Source: Acidobacteriota bacterium (GTDB lineage: Bacteria > Acidobacteriota > Thermoanaerobaculia > Multivoradales > JBCCEF01). Taken from it: DNA of 64,000 nt. Where the stretch lies: positions 169,457 to 233,456 of the forward strand of contig JBCCEF010000006.1 of assembly GCA_039030395.1 (NCBI GenBank). The letters run 5' to 3'. Shown here piece after piece: positions 24,921-34,179 of the stretch. The position numbers were made by a program, and so were the translations under genes. Below the pieces are notes generated by a model that saw only the letters and a list, made by a program, of their open reading frames with translations, did no database searches and was not told the DNA's origin. Every line of letters begins with the position of its first letter. Positions within the stretch are counted from its first letter, which is position 1.

Positions 24921-27608
24921 ATGACGAAAAACTGGAGAGTTTGGATTCAGAACGTAGTCGCCTGTTCTCTGATCTTGCCCATTGCAGTTTGCCACTCCCC
25001 AACGGCTTGCGCGGATGAGACGCGGCCTAGGTCCGTAGCGTCGCCCAGCCTTGCCCGGTGCGTCAGCCAGTTTCGAAATGCGCCGGGTGCCCGAAAGTCG
25101 TCTCGGTGCTTTGCCTTCGCGAATTCTTTGACTGCCAAGAAGGTCGAAGCCATGGAGCAGCTTCTCGGCGAGTTTCCCGACCAACCCTGGCTCTACTTCT
25201 ATCTCGCATTTCTCGAATGGGGTTCGGATTCCCCCCAAGTTCCTGAACGCTATGCCAAGGCTGCCCGGCTTTTTCACGAGCGGGGCGAGCTCGGGAACGA
25301 GATCCTTGCTCGTCGGGGACGAGCGGGTTTCTTGCTCAAGACAGGTGAGCTTGAGAAGGCTGGAAATGAGATCCGTCTTATGAAGCAGGAGGTTGAAGCC
25401 TCTCTAGATCTCTTGCTTCATGCTTGGGTCAAGGTAGTCGAGGCCGATCACCTGACGCTCGAAGGCCATCTGGATGCAGCGCTCACCCTCTTGAGCGAAG
25501 CAGAGGCTCAGGCACTGGAGGCCGAGGGCTCCCCTTATGAGCTCAAACGAGTGTGGCTCCATTTAGCTTTCAGCGCTACCTATTCACTCGGGCGCTACGA
25601 CGCCGCCGAAGCGCTACTCCTGGAGCTAAAGGAATTGGCCAAGAGAGGTCAAGCGTCTCATCAGGCAAGAGTGGCGCTCTTCGAAACTGCATTCGAGCTC
25701 GCCGCCCACCTGCCGACGCCATCCCATCGTGAATCGGCACGACAGAAAGCGAAGCGCTCTCTTCGCATGGCGAAGGAGTCTGAGCAAATGGCTCTCGTCG
25801 GTCGAAGTCTGGCCTTCCTGGGGCAGCTCGAAGAGCCCGCTGTCGGCCGTTTGTTGCTCCACGAGTGCTTGAATCTTCCAGTCCATCAGGAGGAAGGTTT
25901 TAGGCAGTTTCCCGATTGCCTCCGGGCCCTTGCCGAACTGGAGGCCCGAGCTGGAAACTTGGGGCAGGCCGAGGTCCATCTGGCTGAAGCAGACCGGCTT
26001 GTGGAGGAGTTTGAGGACGGTTGGACCACCTTTGGAGTCGAGCTCGCAAGGGCTCGGATCCGCTGGCTGGAGGGCGACGTCGAAGCGGGCCGCGCCGAAG
26101 GGCTGAAAATCATCGAGGGAATCGAAGAGCTACGCTTGGCGCAGGACTCTTCCGCCGGGCGCATGGGGGTTCTGGCGGCGCGTTGGGAGCCCTACCTGTG
26201 GCTCGCCGGAGAGCTCCTCGCCGCGCACCCCGAGCCTCTCCGGCCGGACCTGGAGCTGGCCTTCGATCTCGTCGAACGCCAACGGGCGCAAACCCTTCAG
26301 GAATCGTTGGCGGCGCGCCTCGGTGACCTCTACGCCCACACCTCCAACCGGAAACCTACGCTGGCGTTGATCGAAGAGACCCTCGATGAAGAGACCGCCC
26401 TCCTGTCGTTCCAACTCTCTCTCGAGCAGGGGCATTTCGGCGAGTCGCTCGGTGGCTCCTGGGTCCTCGTGGTTACTCGAGAAGGAACTCGAGCGATCCC
26501 CTTGGCAGACCGCCTCGAGCTCGAGCCTTTGGTCGAAAGCCTGGTGGATCTCGGCGACCCGTCCCAGGCTGAGGAGCTGTTGATGCGGCTCTATGACCTT
26601 GTTCTCGCGGAAGCTCTTGAAGCCTTGCCTGAAGGGGTCGAGGAGCTCGTCCTGATACCGGACGGAGTGCTCCATCGCCTTCCATTCGAAATCCTACGAC
26701 CGGTTTCTGGAGCGGAGGCCTCCGTGGGAAACCGGTTCCGCATCTCGTATCAGCCTTCGGCCGGCCTCTGGCTGGGCTGGAAATCCCAACCGAGGAACGT
26801 GGAGGCAACAAACCCAGTGCTGGTCTTCGCGGACCCCGAGCTGCCAGCGAGAGGGTCCGAACGGGATCCGGCGATCTTGAGCGGAGACCCGCGCTGCGAA
26901 GGCCTTCCGCCGTTAGCCGCCGCGCGCGAGGAGGGTCGAAACGTCCTGGAGCGCCTGGGAGAAACCGGGCATCTACTACAGGGAGAAGAGGCATCCGAAA
27001 CGGCCCTCAAAGCCGAATCCCTCGGCCGCTACTCTATACTCCATTTCGCGGCACACGCCTGCACCTTGCCGAACCAACCCGACCAGTCCGCGATTCTACT
27101 GACCCCGGGAGCTGAGAGGGAGGATGGGCGTTTGACTTCGGCGGACATCCTCGATCTCCAACGGGTTCCCCCAATGGTGGTTCTGGCGGCCTGCCGAACC
27201 GCCGACGGCAAGCTGGTGCGCGGTGAGGGAGTCATCAGTCTGGTCCGCGCCTTCTTCGCAGCGGGGGCGCGGGTGGTGGTGGCCAGCCAGAACGACCTTC
27301 CCGATCGCGAAACCTCCCGCGCCGTTGACTCCTTTTACGGCTACCTGAGCGAGGGCTCGAGCGTGGGGGAGGCCCTCCATCGTGTACGGCGGAAAAGCAT
27401 TCAGGCCGGCGCACCCGCCTCCGTGTGGGGATCCCTACGGGTGATGGGTGACGCGGAGTGGATTCCCTTCCCATGGGGCCTTCGCGAGCCCGAGCCATCG
27501 CCGAGCCTTCCGGCCTATGTACCGCAGGTCGCCGTCGCCTCCCTCGGCCTTCTCGTTTTGAGCCTCATGGGGTCTTCGTATGTCCGCCGCTCTCGCCGAC
27601 GGGAATGA
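24921..27608 (+). CDS. Exported TPR-CHAT caspase-like protease, module copy 1
   Basis: An 895-residue protein. It has an N-terminal signal peptide (cleavage near ACA/DE), helical TPR-like repeats from about residues 60 to 450, and a CHAT (caspase HetF-associated) domain from about 480 to 850. A single membrane segment with a basic tail closes it (about 869-888). The His-Cys dyad is intact: His712 in HFAAHAC and Cys758 in VLAACRTADG. The architecture predicts a cell-envelope protease with the catalytic domain in the periplasm. It converges with the anti-sigma gene and overlaps it by 44 bases. A paralog with the same plan lies at 36299-38950. The substrate is unknown; the anti-sigma factor is my leading guess. 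Confidence 0.85.
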   Translation: MTKNWRVWIQNVVACSLILPIAVCHSPTACADETRPRSVASPSLARCVSQFRNAPGARKSSRCFAFANSLTAKKVEAMEQLLGEFPDQPWLYFYLAFLEWGSDSPQVPERYAKAARLFHERGELGNEILARRGRAGFLLKTGELEKAGNEIRLMKQEVEASLDLLLHAWVKVVEADHLTLEGHLDAALTLLSEAEAQALEAEGSPYELKRVWLHLAFSATYSLGRYDAAEALLLELKELAKRGQASHQARVALFETAFELAAHLPTPSHRESARQKAKRSLRMAKESEQMALVGRSLAFLGQLEEPAVGRLLLHECLNLPVHQEEGFRQFPDCLRALAELEARAGNLGQAEVHLAEADRLVEEFEDGWTTFGVELARARIRWLEGDVEAGRAEGLKIIEGIEELRLAQDSSAGRMGVLAARWEPYLWLAGELLAAHPEPLRPDLELAFDLVERQRAQTLQESLAARLGDLYAHTSNRKPTLALIEETLDEETALLSFQLSLEQGHFGESLGGSWVLVVTREGTRAIPLADRLELEPLVESLVDLGDPSQAEELLMRLYDLVLAEALEALPEGVEELVLIPDGVLHRLPFEILRPVSGAEASVGNRFRISYQPSAGLWLGWKSQPRNVEATNPVLVFADPELPARGSERDPAILSGDPRCEGLPPLAAAREEGRNVLERLGETGHLLQGEEASETALKAESLGRYSILHFAAHACTLPNQPDQSAILLTPGAEREDGRLTSADILDLQRVPPMVVLAACRTADGKLVRGEGVISLVRAFFAAGARVVVASQNDLPDRETSRAVDSFYGYLSEGSSVGEALHRVRRKSIQAGAPASVWGSLRVMGDAEWIPFPWGLREPEPSPSLPAYVPQVAVASLGLLVLSLMGSSYVRRSRRRE

Positions 27609-28380
27609 GAGGATCACGCGATGCTTCAGGTGGTGTTGAACCAGAACGTACGAAGCGAGCCGTGAAGGTCTTCTCACCCAGCAACTTCTCGTCGAGACCC
27701 CCTCCACTCTTCGCCGCCACCCGCCACAAGATGCGGGCTCCGGACGGCACCTCCCGTAGGTCGTCCTCGGTGAGGCGGTAGGTCGTCTCTCCGCTCTTTG
27801 CCGCTGGCACATCTGTCACCTCCTTCACCAGGCCGCTCGCTTCCGCCGTCGTCCAGCTCACCTGGAGATTAAAGCGCTCGGCCTTATCCATGCCTTGCCA
27901 GCGGAGTACCGCTTCGTCCGAAGTCAGAACCGAGTCCGCTCCGAGAGTGGAGGTCAGCTCGGAAGGTCCTCGCACCCGGTCGGGTTTGGTGAACGTCGGG
28001 ATCAGCAGCATCGCTACAACAACGAACGACAGAGCGGCTGCCACCAGAGAAAGGGATGGAAACGAAGTTTCAGGTTCGGCGGCGAGATCTCCGGGGCCTA
28101 CCGGCATACTGACCGCGGCCGCTTTGTCTTCAGATTGAAGACTCATCCCTTCCGCCTTCGAGCGAGCGCCGAGGTTTAGAGCGAGCCCCCAGGCTCGGGT
28201 GCAGGCGGGGCACTGGGAGGCGTGGTCCACGATTCCGCGCATCTCATCCCTGGGTAGCTCCAGAGCCGCGGCCCGCCGAATGGAATCAGCATCGGGGCAA
28301 TCCGAGAGAGAGGGTGCATCCGGCTCCGCCTCGAAGAGCATCGCCCGAAGCTCGTCGTCCGTCCAGGGCGAAGAGCTCAT
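27565..28380 (-). CDS. Zinc-type transmembrane anti-sigma factor with Fn3-like periplasmic domain, copy 1
   Basis: A 271-residue protein. The cytoplasmic head has a ZAS-like zinc site: Cys28, His53, Cys57 and Cys60 in HASQCPAC. One membrane segment lies at about 108-129. The outer part looks like a fibronectin type III-like beta domain (LRWQGMDKAERFNLQVSW, TYRLTEDDL, ARILWRVAAKSG). It should hold the ECF sigma factor encoded just upstream, whose gene overlaps its start by four bases (ATGA). The Fn3-like domain could sense an envelope signal or be cut by the convergent CHAT protease. Confidence 0.8.
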   Translation of the reverse strand: MSSSPWTDDELRAMLFEAEPDAPSLSDCPDADSIRRAAALELPRDEMRGIVDHASQCPACTRAWGLALNLGARSKAEGMSLQSEDKAAAVSMPVGPGDLAAEPETSFPSLSLVAAALSFVVVAMLLIPTFTKPDRVRGPSELTSTLGADSVLTSDEAVLRWQGMDKAERFNLQVSWTTAEASGLVKEVTDVPAAKSGETTYRLTEDDLREVPSGARILWRVAAKSGGGLDEKLLGEKTFTARFVRSGSTPPEASRDPLIPVGESGGHTKTP

Positions 28381-28886
28381 CGTCCCACTCCTTTCCTTTC
28401 AAGACAGCGTTTCAAGTCATTTCTGCCGCGATAAATGAGATTCTCAGCCCGGCGCCGATCCCAGCCGTGAATTCTGGCTACTTCTTTTGCGCGATACTCC
28501 ATGAGGAAAAGCCAGACCGCGCGCCGCCGATCCTGGTTGTCCATCGAGCGCAAGCAATCATAGATCAGACCTTTTGAAGCCCTCCAGCGTGCTTCCACCT
28601 CAGGGTTCCCTTGATCTATTGGGCTGTTGTCGAAGTCGGCCTCGTCCGTTGGCGGGAACTCTCGGCTTCTCCTGCGAAGCAGCTCCGCCGCGCGATGACA
28701 AGCCGTCTTGTATGCATAGGCTGAAGGGTTCCGAACCTCGGAACCTTTGCGCTCAAGGACCTTCATCGTAGCCAGAAGCGCCTCGTGGACTACATCCTCT
28801 ACATCTTGAGGACACAGAGACGGGTAGCGCGCCCTGACCCCACGGGTCAACGACGCTCTGAGCTCTTCGTAGTAGCGGTCTTCCAT
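28377..28886 (-). CDS. ECF RNA polymerase sigma factor, module copy 1
   Basis: A 169-residue protein with sigma region 2 (LCPQDVEDVVHEALLATMK and the region 2.4-like NPSAYAYKTACHRA) and region 4 (AVWLFLMEYRAKEVARIHGW then RAENLIYRGRNDLKRCL). It would direct RNA polymerase to a private promoter set when released from its anti-sigma partner. The next gene on the other side is a divergently transcribed secreted protein, a natural target. Its counterpart in module copy 2 is at 39618-40172. Confidence 0.85.
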   Translation of the reverse strand: MEDRYYEELRASLTRGVRARYPSLCPQDVEDVVHEALLATMKVLERKGSEVRNPSAYAYKTACHRAAELLRRRSREFPPTDEADFDNSPIDQGNPEVEARWRASKGLIYDCLRSMDNQDRRRAVWLFLMEYRAKEVARIHGWDRRRAENLIYRGRNDLKRCLERKGVGR

Positions 28887-29059
28887 GCGGCTCTACCCCT
28901 TGTTGCAAGATCCACCCAGCAAGCGGTGCCGATAATACTATCTTTCCTGCGGCCTCACTTACGTGAGTACTTTCGAGTCCCAAATCATCTTTAGGGAGAG
29001 ACAACGCTCAGCGGCTGTTGCTGAGCCTTGTACTCATAGATCCAATTTGGAGGGATGTA
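28887..29059. promoter_or_regulatory. Divergent control region of module copy 1
   Basis: This 173-base gap separates the minus-strand sigma factor start from the plus-strand barrel-protein start, so it must hold both promoters. It contains CGGCCTCACTT at 28950-28960, which also occurs in the matching gap of module copy 2 (40271-40281), and an inverted repeat CTCACTTACGTGAG at 28954-28967. A good ribosome site (GGAGGG at 29049-29054) precedes the ATG at 29060. Which bases the sigma factor recognises is not evident. Confidence 0.45.
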
Positions 29060-30103
29060 ATGCACACAACGGAAATGGGAGGTACGTGTCGTCGAACTCG
29101 GCCCAGGGGGCCCAAATGGTTTCTTGGCGCTTCTGGACTTGCTCTAGCCGTAGCAATCCTGAGTCCTTTGAGCCTGAGTGCGGGATGTATCGGAGATTCG
29201 TCTTACACGGCGAAACACTTCGAACTGATGCTTGTTCCCACAGGCCCTGATCAGGATCCGAATGTCTCGCGAGTCCAGGTGGTGCCCAAATGCGAGGACG
29301 CCGTCAAAGGGGTCTACTATTGGTCCCACTTGGAACCGGAAGGAGCGGAATCGATTCAGCCGGTTCAGGGCGAATATTTTGCAGAAGTGCCCCTTAGCTC
29401 CGGTCTTAGGGACATAGTGTTCCAAGTGGTTTGTGAGGGGTTCGACCGACCGTTCGAAGATTGCTTTGAAATCTGTCGAGGAGAAGCGACACGCGCTAGG
29501 CCGAAAGGGCAAGTCCTACCATCTGAGGCCGAGGCTGAAGATAGTCCTCGACCGTCACTTCAACCACCAGAAGTTGTGACCGTAAGCAATGGTCCTCCTA
29601 AGCTTCATGCAATCAAGCTCTATGGAGAGGTGAGGTACGCCAAAGGAAATTCTGGTCTGTTGGATGGCGGCGTGGGTGCGGAAGTTGACCTGCGGCTTGC
29701 AAGGAACTGGATCTTGTCACTGGGGCTGAACCGCACGGAGGAACCGGATACCTCCTCAGAGGAGCAATCTGCAGATGTCGAGTCGTTCGTGGCCAGTTCG
29801 AGTTCTGGTGGAGGCAATCGACCCTCCGTTGTCCAAGATCCCCGAGAGGTGAGGGTCATTGACTTGAGAGCGGGTTATCAGATCGGAAGTCATAGGAAGG
29901 CGCGAGCCAATTTTTCCCTGGGTCCATGCTTCATTGATTCAGATGATGAGGATGGATTGGGGGCCGTGGGAGGCTTACGCGTTGAGGCTGATGTATCCCA
30001 TCGCGTGTTCGTAGTGACAGGCCTCGGTGCCCGGTACGAACATGAGAATGAGGACGACCAGATCCAGCTAAATGCAACCTTTGGTTTGGGCTGGCGCTTC
30101 TAG
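29060..30103 (+). CDS. Secreted protein with C-terminal outer-membrane-barrel-like domain, module copy 1
   Basis: A 347-residue protein with a signal peptide (LALAVAILSPLSLSAGC), possibly a lipoprotein since a Cys follows SAG. The N-terminal part is Cys-rich (CEDAVKG, VCEGFDRPFEDCFEICRGE). After a low-complexity linker come amphipathic beta strands ending in LNATFGLGWRF, with the terminal Phe typical of outer-membrane barrels. The protein at 40309-41265 shares the order Cys-rich domain, VxTVS linker, barrel, terminal Phe. No family name is recognised. Divergence from the ECF gene suggests it is that sigma factor's target or effector. Confidence 0.65.
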   Translation: MHTTEMGGTCRRTRPRGPKWFLGASGLALAVAILSPLSLSAGCIGDSSYTAKHFELMLVPTGPDQDPNVSRVQVVPKCEDAVKGVYYWSHLEPEGAESIQPVQGEYFAEVPLSSGLRDIVFQVVCEGFDRPFEDCFEICRGEATRARPKGQVLPSEAEAEDSPRPSLQPPEVVTVSNGPPKLHAIKLYGEVRYAKGNSGLLDGGVGAEVDLRLARNWILSLGLNRTEEPDTSSEEQSADVESFVASSSSGGGNRPSVVQDPREVRVIDLRAGYQIGSHRKARANFSLGPCFIDSDDEDGLGAVGGLRVEADVSHRVFVVTGLGARYEHENEDDQIQLNATFGLGWRF

Positions 30104-30257
30104 TTCACTGCAGCAAGTCTGAATTGGCCGCCGAGAGCCAGGCAATGCGTCTGGGTCGAGACGCGGTCCCATCGATTTCATCGTAGGCAGGCAAAGGAGG
30201 TGCCTATTGTAGGAGAGGTGTGTCTTTTTCAGATGGAAACATTCAAGGAGAATTCAT

Positions 30258-30407
30258 ATGAAATTTGCAAAAAGTATTGCGAAAGCTCTGTGGGTCGTCG
30301 GTTTGTTCTCGGATCTGGCTGCTCGCGGCGTGGAGGCGCAGGTTTCCGGCGAGACCGAGGGAGGGCAAATGATTGGCCGACTCTCTTTGGGAGGTCGCAA
30401 TGGTTAA
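30258..30407 (+). CDS. Small 49-residue signal-peptide-like ORF upstream of the serine hydrolase
   Basis: An ATG at 30258 follows a very good ribosome site (CAAGGAG at 30244-30250) and opens a 49-codon frame. The product starts with basic residues and a hydrophobic stretch (MKFAKSIAKALWVVGLF) and ends in a Gly-rich tail. It overlaps the next start at 30400 by eight bases in another frame, a classic coupling arrangement. It could be a small secreted peptide, a leader that couples translation, or the remnant of a longer gene. No homolog is recognised. Confidence 0.45.
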   Translation: MKFAKSIAKALWVVGLFSDLAARGVEAQVSGETEGGQMIGRLSLGGRNG

Positions 30408-32286
30408 ACGTATTGTGTTGCTTGTGATCGTACAGATAGCACTAGGGGAGGGCAGCGTCCATGCCGCCCAGGACGAACAATCCCTCAGCACAGAGGCAGC
30501 GGCTAGTCGGCATGCTACCTATCGTCACGATTCCTGGCCTGAGTTCGTGCACCGTTGGCGTGTCATGAACGGCGCGGGCTTGCGCCTAGTGGATCTTGAG
30601 GTGGTGGTGGAGGATGGTCGATCGACGTATGCGGGAGTGTGGAAGCCTGGTAACGATGGCTACTACCTTCTTCGCTATGACAACTGGTCCAATTTCGTGG
30701 CTCGCTGGAGAGAACTCGGCCAGCAAGGCTTTCGCTTGATCGACACCGAGAGGGTTTTCCATGGGGGTCGATTCTGGTACTACGGTGTATGGCGTTCCGG
30801 ACAAGGTCCCTACGCGCTCTATCGGTACGGTTCATGGTCCGCTTTCACCCAAAAATGGCAGGAGCTGAATCGCCGAGGCTTCCGCTTGGCCGATATCGAT
30901 GTGAGTGAGCGCAATGGCCAAGTTATCTATCTCGGAGTCTGGCGCGGAGGTGGGAATGACCAATCCCTCTTTGGATTCTCCTCGTGGAGTGCGTTCGTCT
31001 CAAAGTGGCGAAATTTGACGCGTGATGGATATCAATTGGTAGATATGGATGTGACTCGACGATCAGATTCAACCATTCACTATGTAGGTGTTTGGCACCG
31101 TGGCCCTCAGCGTGCGCTTTGGCGTACCTTTTCATGGCAGAGCTTCCGGCGTAAGTGGGCGGAGCTGGCTGAGAGAGGTCAGGTGCTCGTCGATCTCGAA
31201 GTGACCTATGTCGGTAACGCTCGATACCAATACCTGGGTACCTTTGGGCCCGCTCCCAATGTCACCCGCGACGGCCCAAGCTTGAAGCGAATGGCGCAAG
31301 AGCTAGAGGCGCTCGTTGCTGGAGATGTAGTTGGAATGTCCTATGCGTTCTCTCAACATGGCCAACTTGCGTTTGCTGGATCGATCGGTCTTGCTCAGCG
31401 ATCTCCCGACCCTGAGGTGCCGATGAGCTCACAGTTGCGATCAACGATAGGCAGTGTCACAAAAACCGTCAGTGCAGTGGCTCTGTATCAGCTGCTGGAT
31501 CAGAACGGTCTGACCGTGGACTCAAAAGTCGGTCCCTGGCTTCCAGTGGATTGGGAGCGGGGACCGGGTTTCGGCAATGGGCCCTCGGACTTGTCCTTCA
31601 AACACCTGCTCACGCACACATCGGGAATCGGAGTTCGGGATGCTGACCATCGATGGGATGGATTGCGCAGTTTGGTAGGAGTGGGGCTTGAGCCCGGAGC
31701 GGACCGCTCCTATAGCAATCTGAACTACGCCTTCTTGCGGCTGCTGATACCCATGTTATGGAGGGCGGTCGATGGACCTTCGGGAGAAGTGACGAGCGAA
31801 AACTTCGGTGAGAGGTATCTGGAGTATCTTAACTCACGGATTATAGCGCCCGAGGGTATGCCCTTTGTTGGCTGCTGGCCATTGGAGGGCGCTCCGCCGG
31901 TTCTTTCGTATCCGTCGGTTGAGTCGTCGGAGCGAGGAGTGCTCAGGTCGGCGCCTCCAGCACGTTGCGGTGGTCAGGGTGGCCTTCATATGTCTGCGCA
32001 AGAACTGACACGTTACGCAGATGCCTTCAGGTACTCGCGTTCTGTGATGAGTTCCGAACATCAAGAAGTAATGGATGGCGATCTGGCGGGATGGAACGGT
32101 CGAGTCTTGGTCGAAGGAGGAGGTACGGCCTACTCGCATGGCGGCGTTCGCTCGCCCGGAACTCGGACTTGCATGATGAAGTTGCCCTATGGGATCACAG
32201 CTTCAGTGATCTTCAATTCACCGCCTCCTCAGGACAAGTGCCGCCTGTTGCGGAAGTCCTTCAATCAGGCTCTCGCTGCGGACTGA
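30400..32286 (+). CDS. Secreted BTRD1-repeat serine beta-lactamase-like hydrolase (polyglycine-hydrolase type)
   Basis: A 628-residue protein with a signal peptide from the ATG at 30400 (ribosome site GGGAGG seven bases before). Residues about 30-290 hold five repeats of the pattern W-x2-F-x3-W-x2-L...G-x-RL-x-D...Y-x-GVW, which matches bacterial tandem repeat domain 1. Residues about 300-625 are a class C beta-lactamase/DD-peptidase-like domain with all three motifs: SVTK (Ser nucleophile and Lys), YSN and HGG. The same two-part design occurs in fungal polyglycine hydrolases, which are secreted serine proteases. A proteolytic role is therefore more likely than beta-lactam hydrolysis. Confidence 0.8.
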   Translation: MVKRIVLLVIVQIALGEGSVHAAQDEQSLSTEAAASRHATYRHDSWPEFVHRWRVMNGAGLRLVDLEVVVEDGRSTYAGVWKPGNDGYYLLRYDNWSNFVARWRELGQQGFRLIDTERVFHGGRFWYYGVWRSGQGPYALYRYGSWSAFTQKWQELNRRGFRLADIDVSERNGQVIYLGVWRGGGNDQSLFGFSSWSAFVSKWRNLTRDGYQLVDMDVTRRSDSTIHYVGVWHRGPQRALWRTFSWQSFRRKWAELAERGQVLVDLEVTYVGNARYQYLGTFGPAPNVTRDGPSLKRMAQELEALVAGDVVGMSYAFSQHGQLAFAGSIGLAQRSPDPEVPMSSQLRSTIGSVTKTVSAVALYQLLDQNGLTVDSKVGPWLPVDWERGPGFGNGPSDLSFKHLLTHTSGIGVRDADHRWDGLRSLVGVGLEPGADRSYSNLNYAFLRLLIPMLWRAVDGPSGEVTSENFGERYLEYLNSRIIAPEGMPFVGCWPLEGAPPVLSYPSVESSERGVLRSAPPARCGGQGGLHMSAQELTRYADAFRYSRSVMSSEHQEVMDGDLAGWNGRVLVEGGGTAYSHGGVRSPGTRTCMMKLPYGITASVIFNSPPPQDKCRLLRKSFNQALAAD

Positions 32287-32326
32287 CCCATTCAGCTTCG
32301 CTGAGTTGAAGGTCGAGCGATTGATA

Positions 32327-32358
32327 GACCCGCGGCGAGAGTGCTGTCGTCGCGGGTC
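32327..32358. terminator. Hairpin between convergent genes
   Basis: A strong palindrome (GACCCGCG/CGCGGGTC arms, with extra pairing of the inner GCGA/TCGT) lies 41 bases after the serine hydrolase stop and 100 bases before the end of the convergent barrel gene. No long T run is present, so factor-independent termination is likely but weak. It could serve both directions. Confidence 0.5.
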
Positions 32359-32457
32359 GACGCACGAGAGGAGGGGGCCGCCTTTGCGGGCGGAGTTGCC
32401 GGCGGCGTTTCACTCCAGGAAACACCGCGGCCTTTGAGCGATCGCCTCGAACTCTCG

Positions 32458-34167
32458 CTACCAGCGGTATCCCACCGACAGCTCTACGATCTCGGCGTCG
32501 TAGTCGTCGAACCGAGCGGACTCTTGGTAGTCGATGGTGCGATAGGCGAGGCGCGCCGAGTAGCCGTTGGCGATGGCGACGTCAGCGTAGCAGCCGAGGT
32601 CCTGACGCTCGTTGGCGAAGCTCCCTTCGTTGTCCCACCAGCGCAAGTGGGTGCCGAAGGTCAGCCGCTCGTGGGCCTGCCAGCGACCCCGCAGATCGAA
32701 CAGGTCGGCGTCGGATTGGTAGAGCACCGAAACGAGAAACTGCACTCCGCCTCCGAAGCCCGGCCTCGTGGTGACCGTTTGGTCGATCGCGCGATCCGAC
32801 TCGAAGCGGGTGAAGCCGCCGTCGATCTGGATCCCCTCGCGCCGGTACCCCGCCCGCAGCGACCATTGATCGCGATCCGCCGTCCAGCCGGAGTCGTCGT
32901 TCTCGAAGCGATGCGCCAGCAGCGTCGCCGAAGCGAAAAGGCCTTGCTCCGAGCGCAGCCGCGCCTTGAGGCGGTAGTGCCGCCGGTCGGTGGGCGAGGA
33001 GAGGGTGAAGGGGTCGTCATAGGACGCTTCGTCGAAATCCGCTTCGAGTCGAAAGACTTTGTTTGGACGCCACGAGGCGGTGGCGAAGAGGCCCTGCTGG
33101 TCGGTGGTTTCCTCGTCGGAGTCCACCGCCGATCCGTCCGTGGTGTGGCCGAAGGTGGCGTCCCGGCTCTCCAGGCGCAGCCCTCAAGAGACGGTCCACT
33201 CGGGCGTCAAATGGGCCTGGGCGCCCAACTCGAAGCCGGTGGTCTCGATTTGCCACAGGCCGCGCCCGTCCACATCGAATTCGAACTCGCCTTCCTGGTC
33301 CAGCTCGTAGCGCCGGACACCGGCGATGAGTCCCACCCGATCGCTCAAGCGGGAGGAGAGATCGATATCGAAGAAGTCGAGGTCGCGTTCAATCTCGCCG
33401 GCACCGCGCACATCGGTGGTGAATGGTTGGCTGTTGAAGGCGATGCCCTGGGACTCCTCCGTCGCCTCGACGTCGAGGTCGAGGCTCTGAACCGCCGCCG
33501 AGGCCTGAATTCGCCAGCGCTTCGTCGGGCGGGCGTTCACCCTTACCGTGTGTTGCTGTGCGGTGTACTCGTAGGGCTGGTCGAGGAAGAAGAAGTCGAG
33601 GGTGGTGTTGTTGGTGGTGTTTTCCCCCAGGGAGAACCCGGGCAGGAAAACCTCCACCGCGTTCTCGTAGTTCCGTACCGACTCCTCGAGGATCAGGGTG
33701 ACCTTCAGCCAGGCGTATTTGAAGCCCACCCGGAAGTCGCCGCCGTCCGATAGCCGCGGGTCCGCCAGCGAGTGAGGAACGATGGTGTCCTCGTAGAAGT
33801 AGCGGAATTCCGTACGGCGGTAGTCGAGATCGTAGACAACACGCTTTTCGGCGCTGAGGCGAAAGGCTTCGAAGGCCTCGCCGCCGAGATTCGAAGCTCC
33901 CAGCTCGAAGCGGTCGAGCACCTTACGGGTGCCGCCGTCTGTCGGCACCATCTCGAGGTCGAATTCGAACAGGTGGGCGCCTTCCTGAAGGTCGAAGTCT
34001 TCGCGGTACTTGGTCTCGGCACCGTTCACGTCTACCAGCCGGTAGCCGAGGCGGAATCCTCCGGTGAGGGGCTTGTCGTCCGTTTCGTCGGCGACCAAGG
34101 GTCCGGGTGCCGACAGGAGTAGCGCCAGAGCGAAGCCGACCAGCCAGCGATGGGTCGCAAGGTTCAT
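32458..34167 (-). pseudogene. MtrB/PioB-type outer-membrane barrel gene interrupted by an in-frame TGA
   Basis: The frame runs 569 codons but is split by one TGA at 33184-33186, after EWTVS. The reading frame is identical on both sides (next residues GLRLESRDATFGH), so this is a nonsense change and not a frameshift. The protein has a signal peptide and the strand pattern of MtrB/PioB/DmsF-type porins that hold decaheme cytochromes across the outer membrane. It ends in VGYRW with an aromatic last residue. The neighbouring decaheme fragment supports the identification. Readthrough, or a later restart at 33126, would not give a normal barrel. Confidence 0.7.
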
Positions 34168-34179
34168 GGTCTCCTTCTT

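Noticed and set aside
32327-32358. An insertion-sequence end.
   Set aside because: The palindrome is a single hairpin between convergent genes with no transposase or second repeat; a transcript-end structure explains it better.
33126-33184. A frameshift between the two halves of the MtrB-like gene.
   Set aside because: The distance between the TGA and the end of the second part is a multiple of three and translation continues sensibly right after the TGA, so the frame is unchanged.
33184-33186. Selenocysteine insertion at the in-frame TGA of the MtrB-like gene.
   Set aside because: The position is in a barrel strand region, not in a redox site, and no convincing SECIS-like hairpin directly downstream was evident. 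The adjacent truncated decaheme gene favours plain decay.
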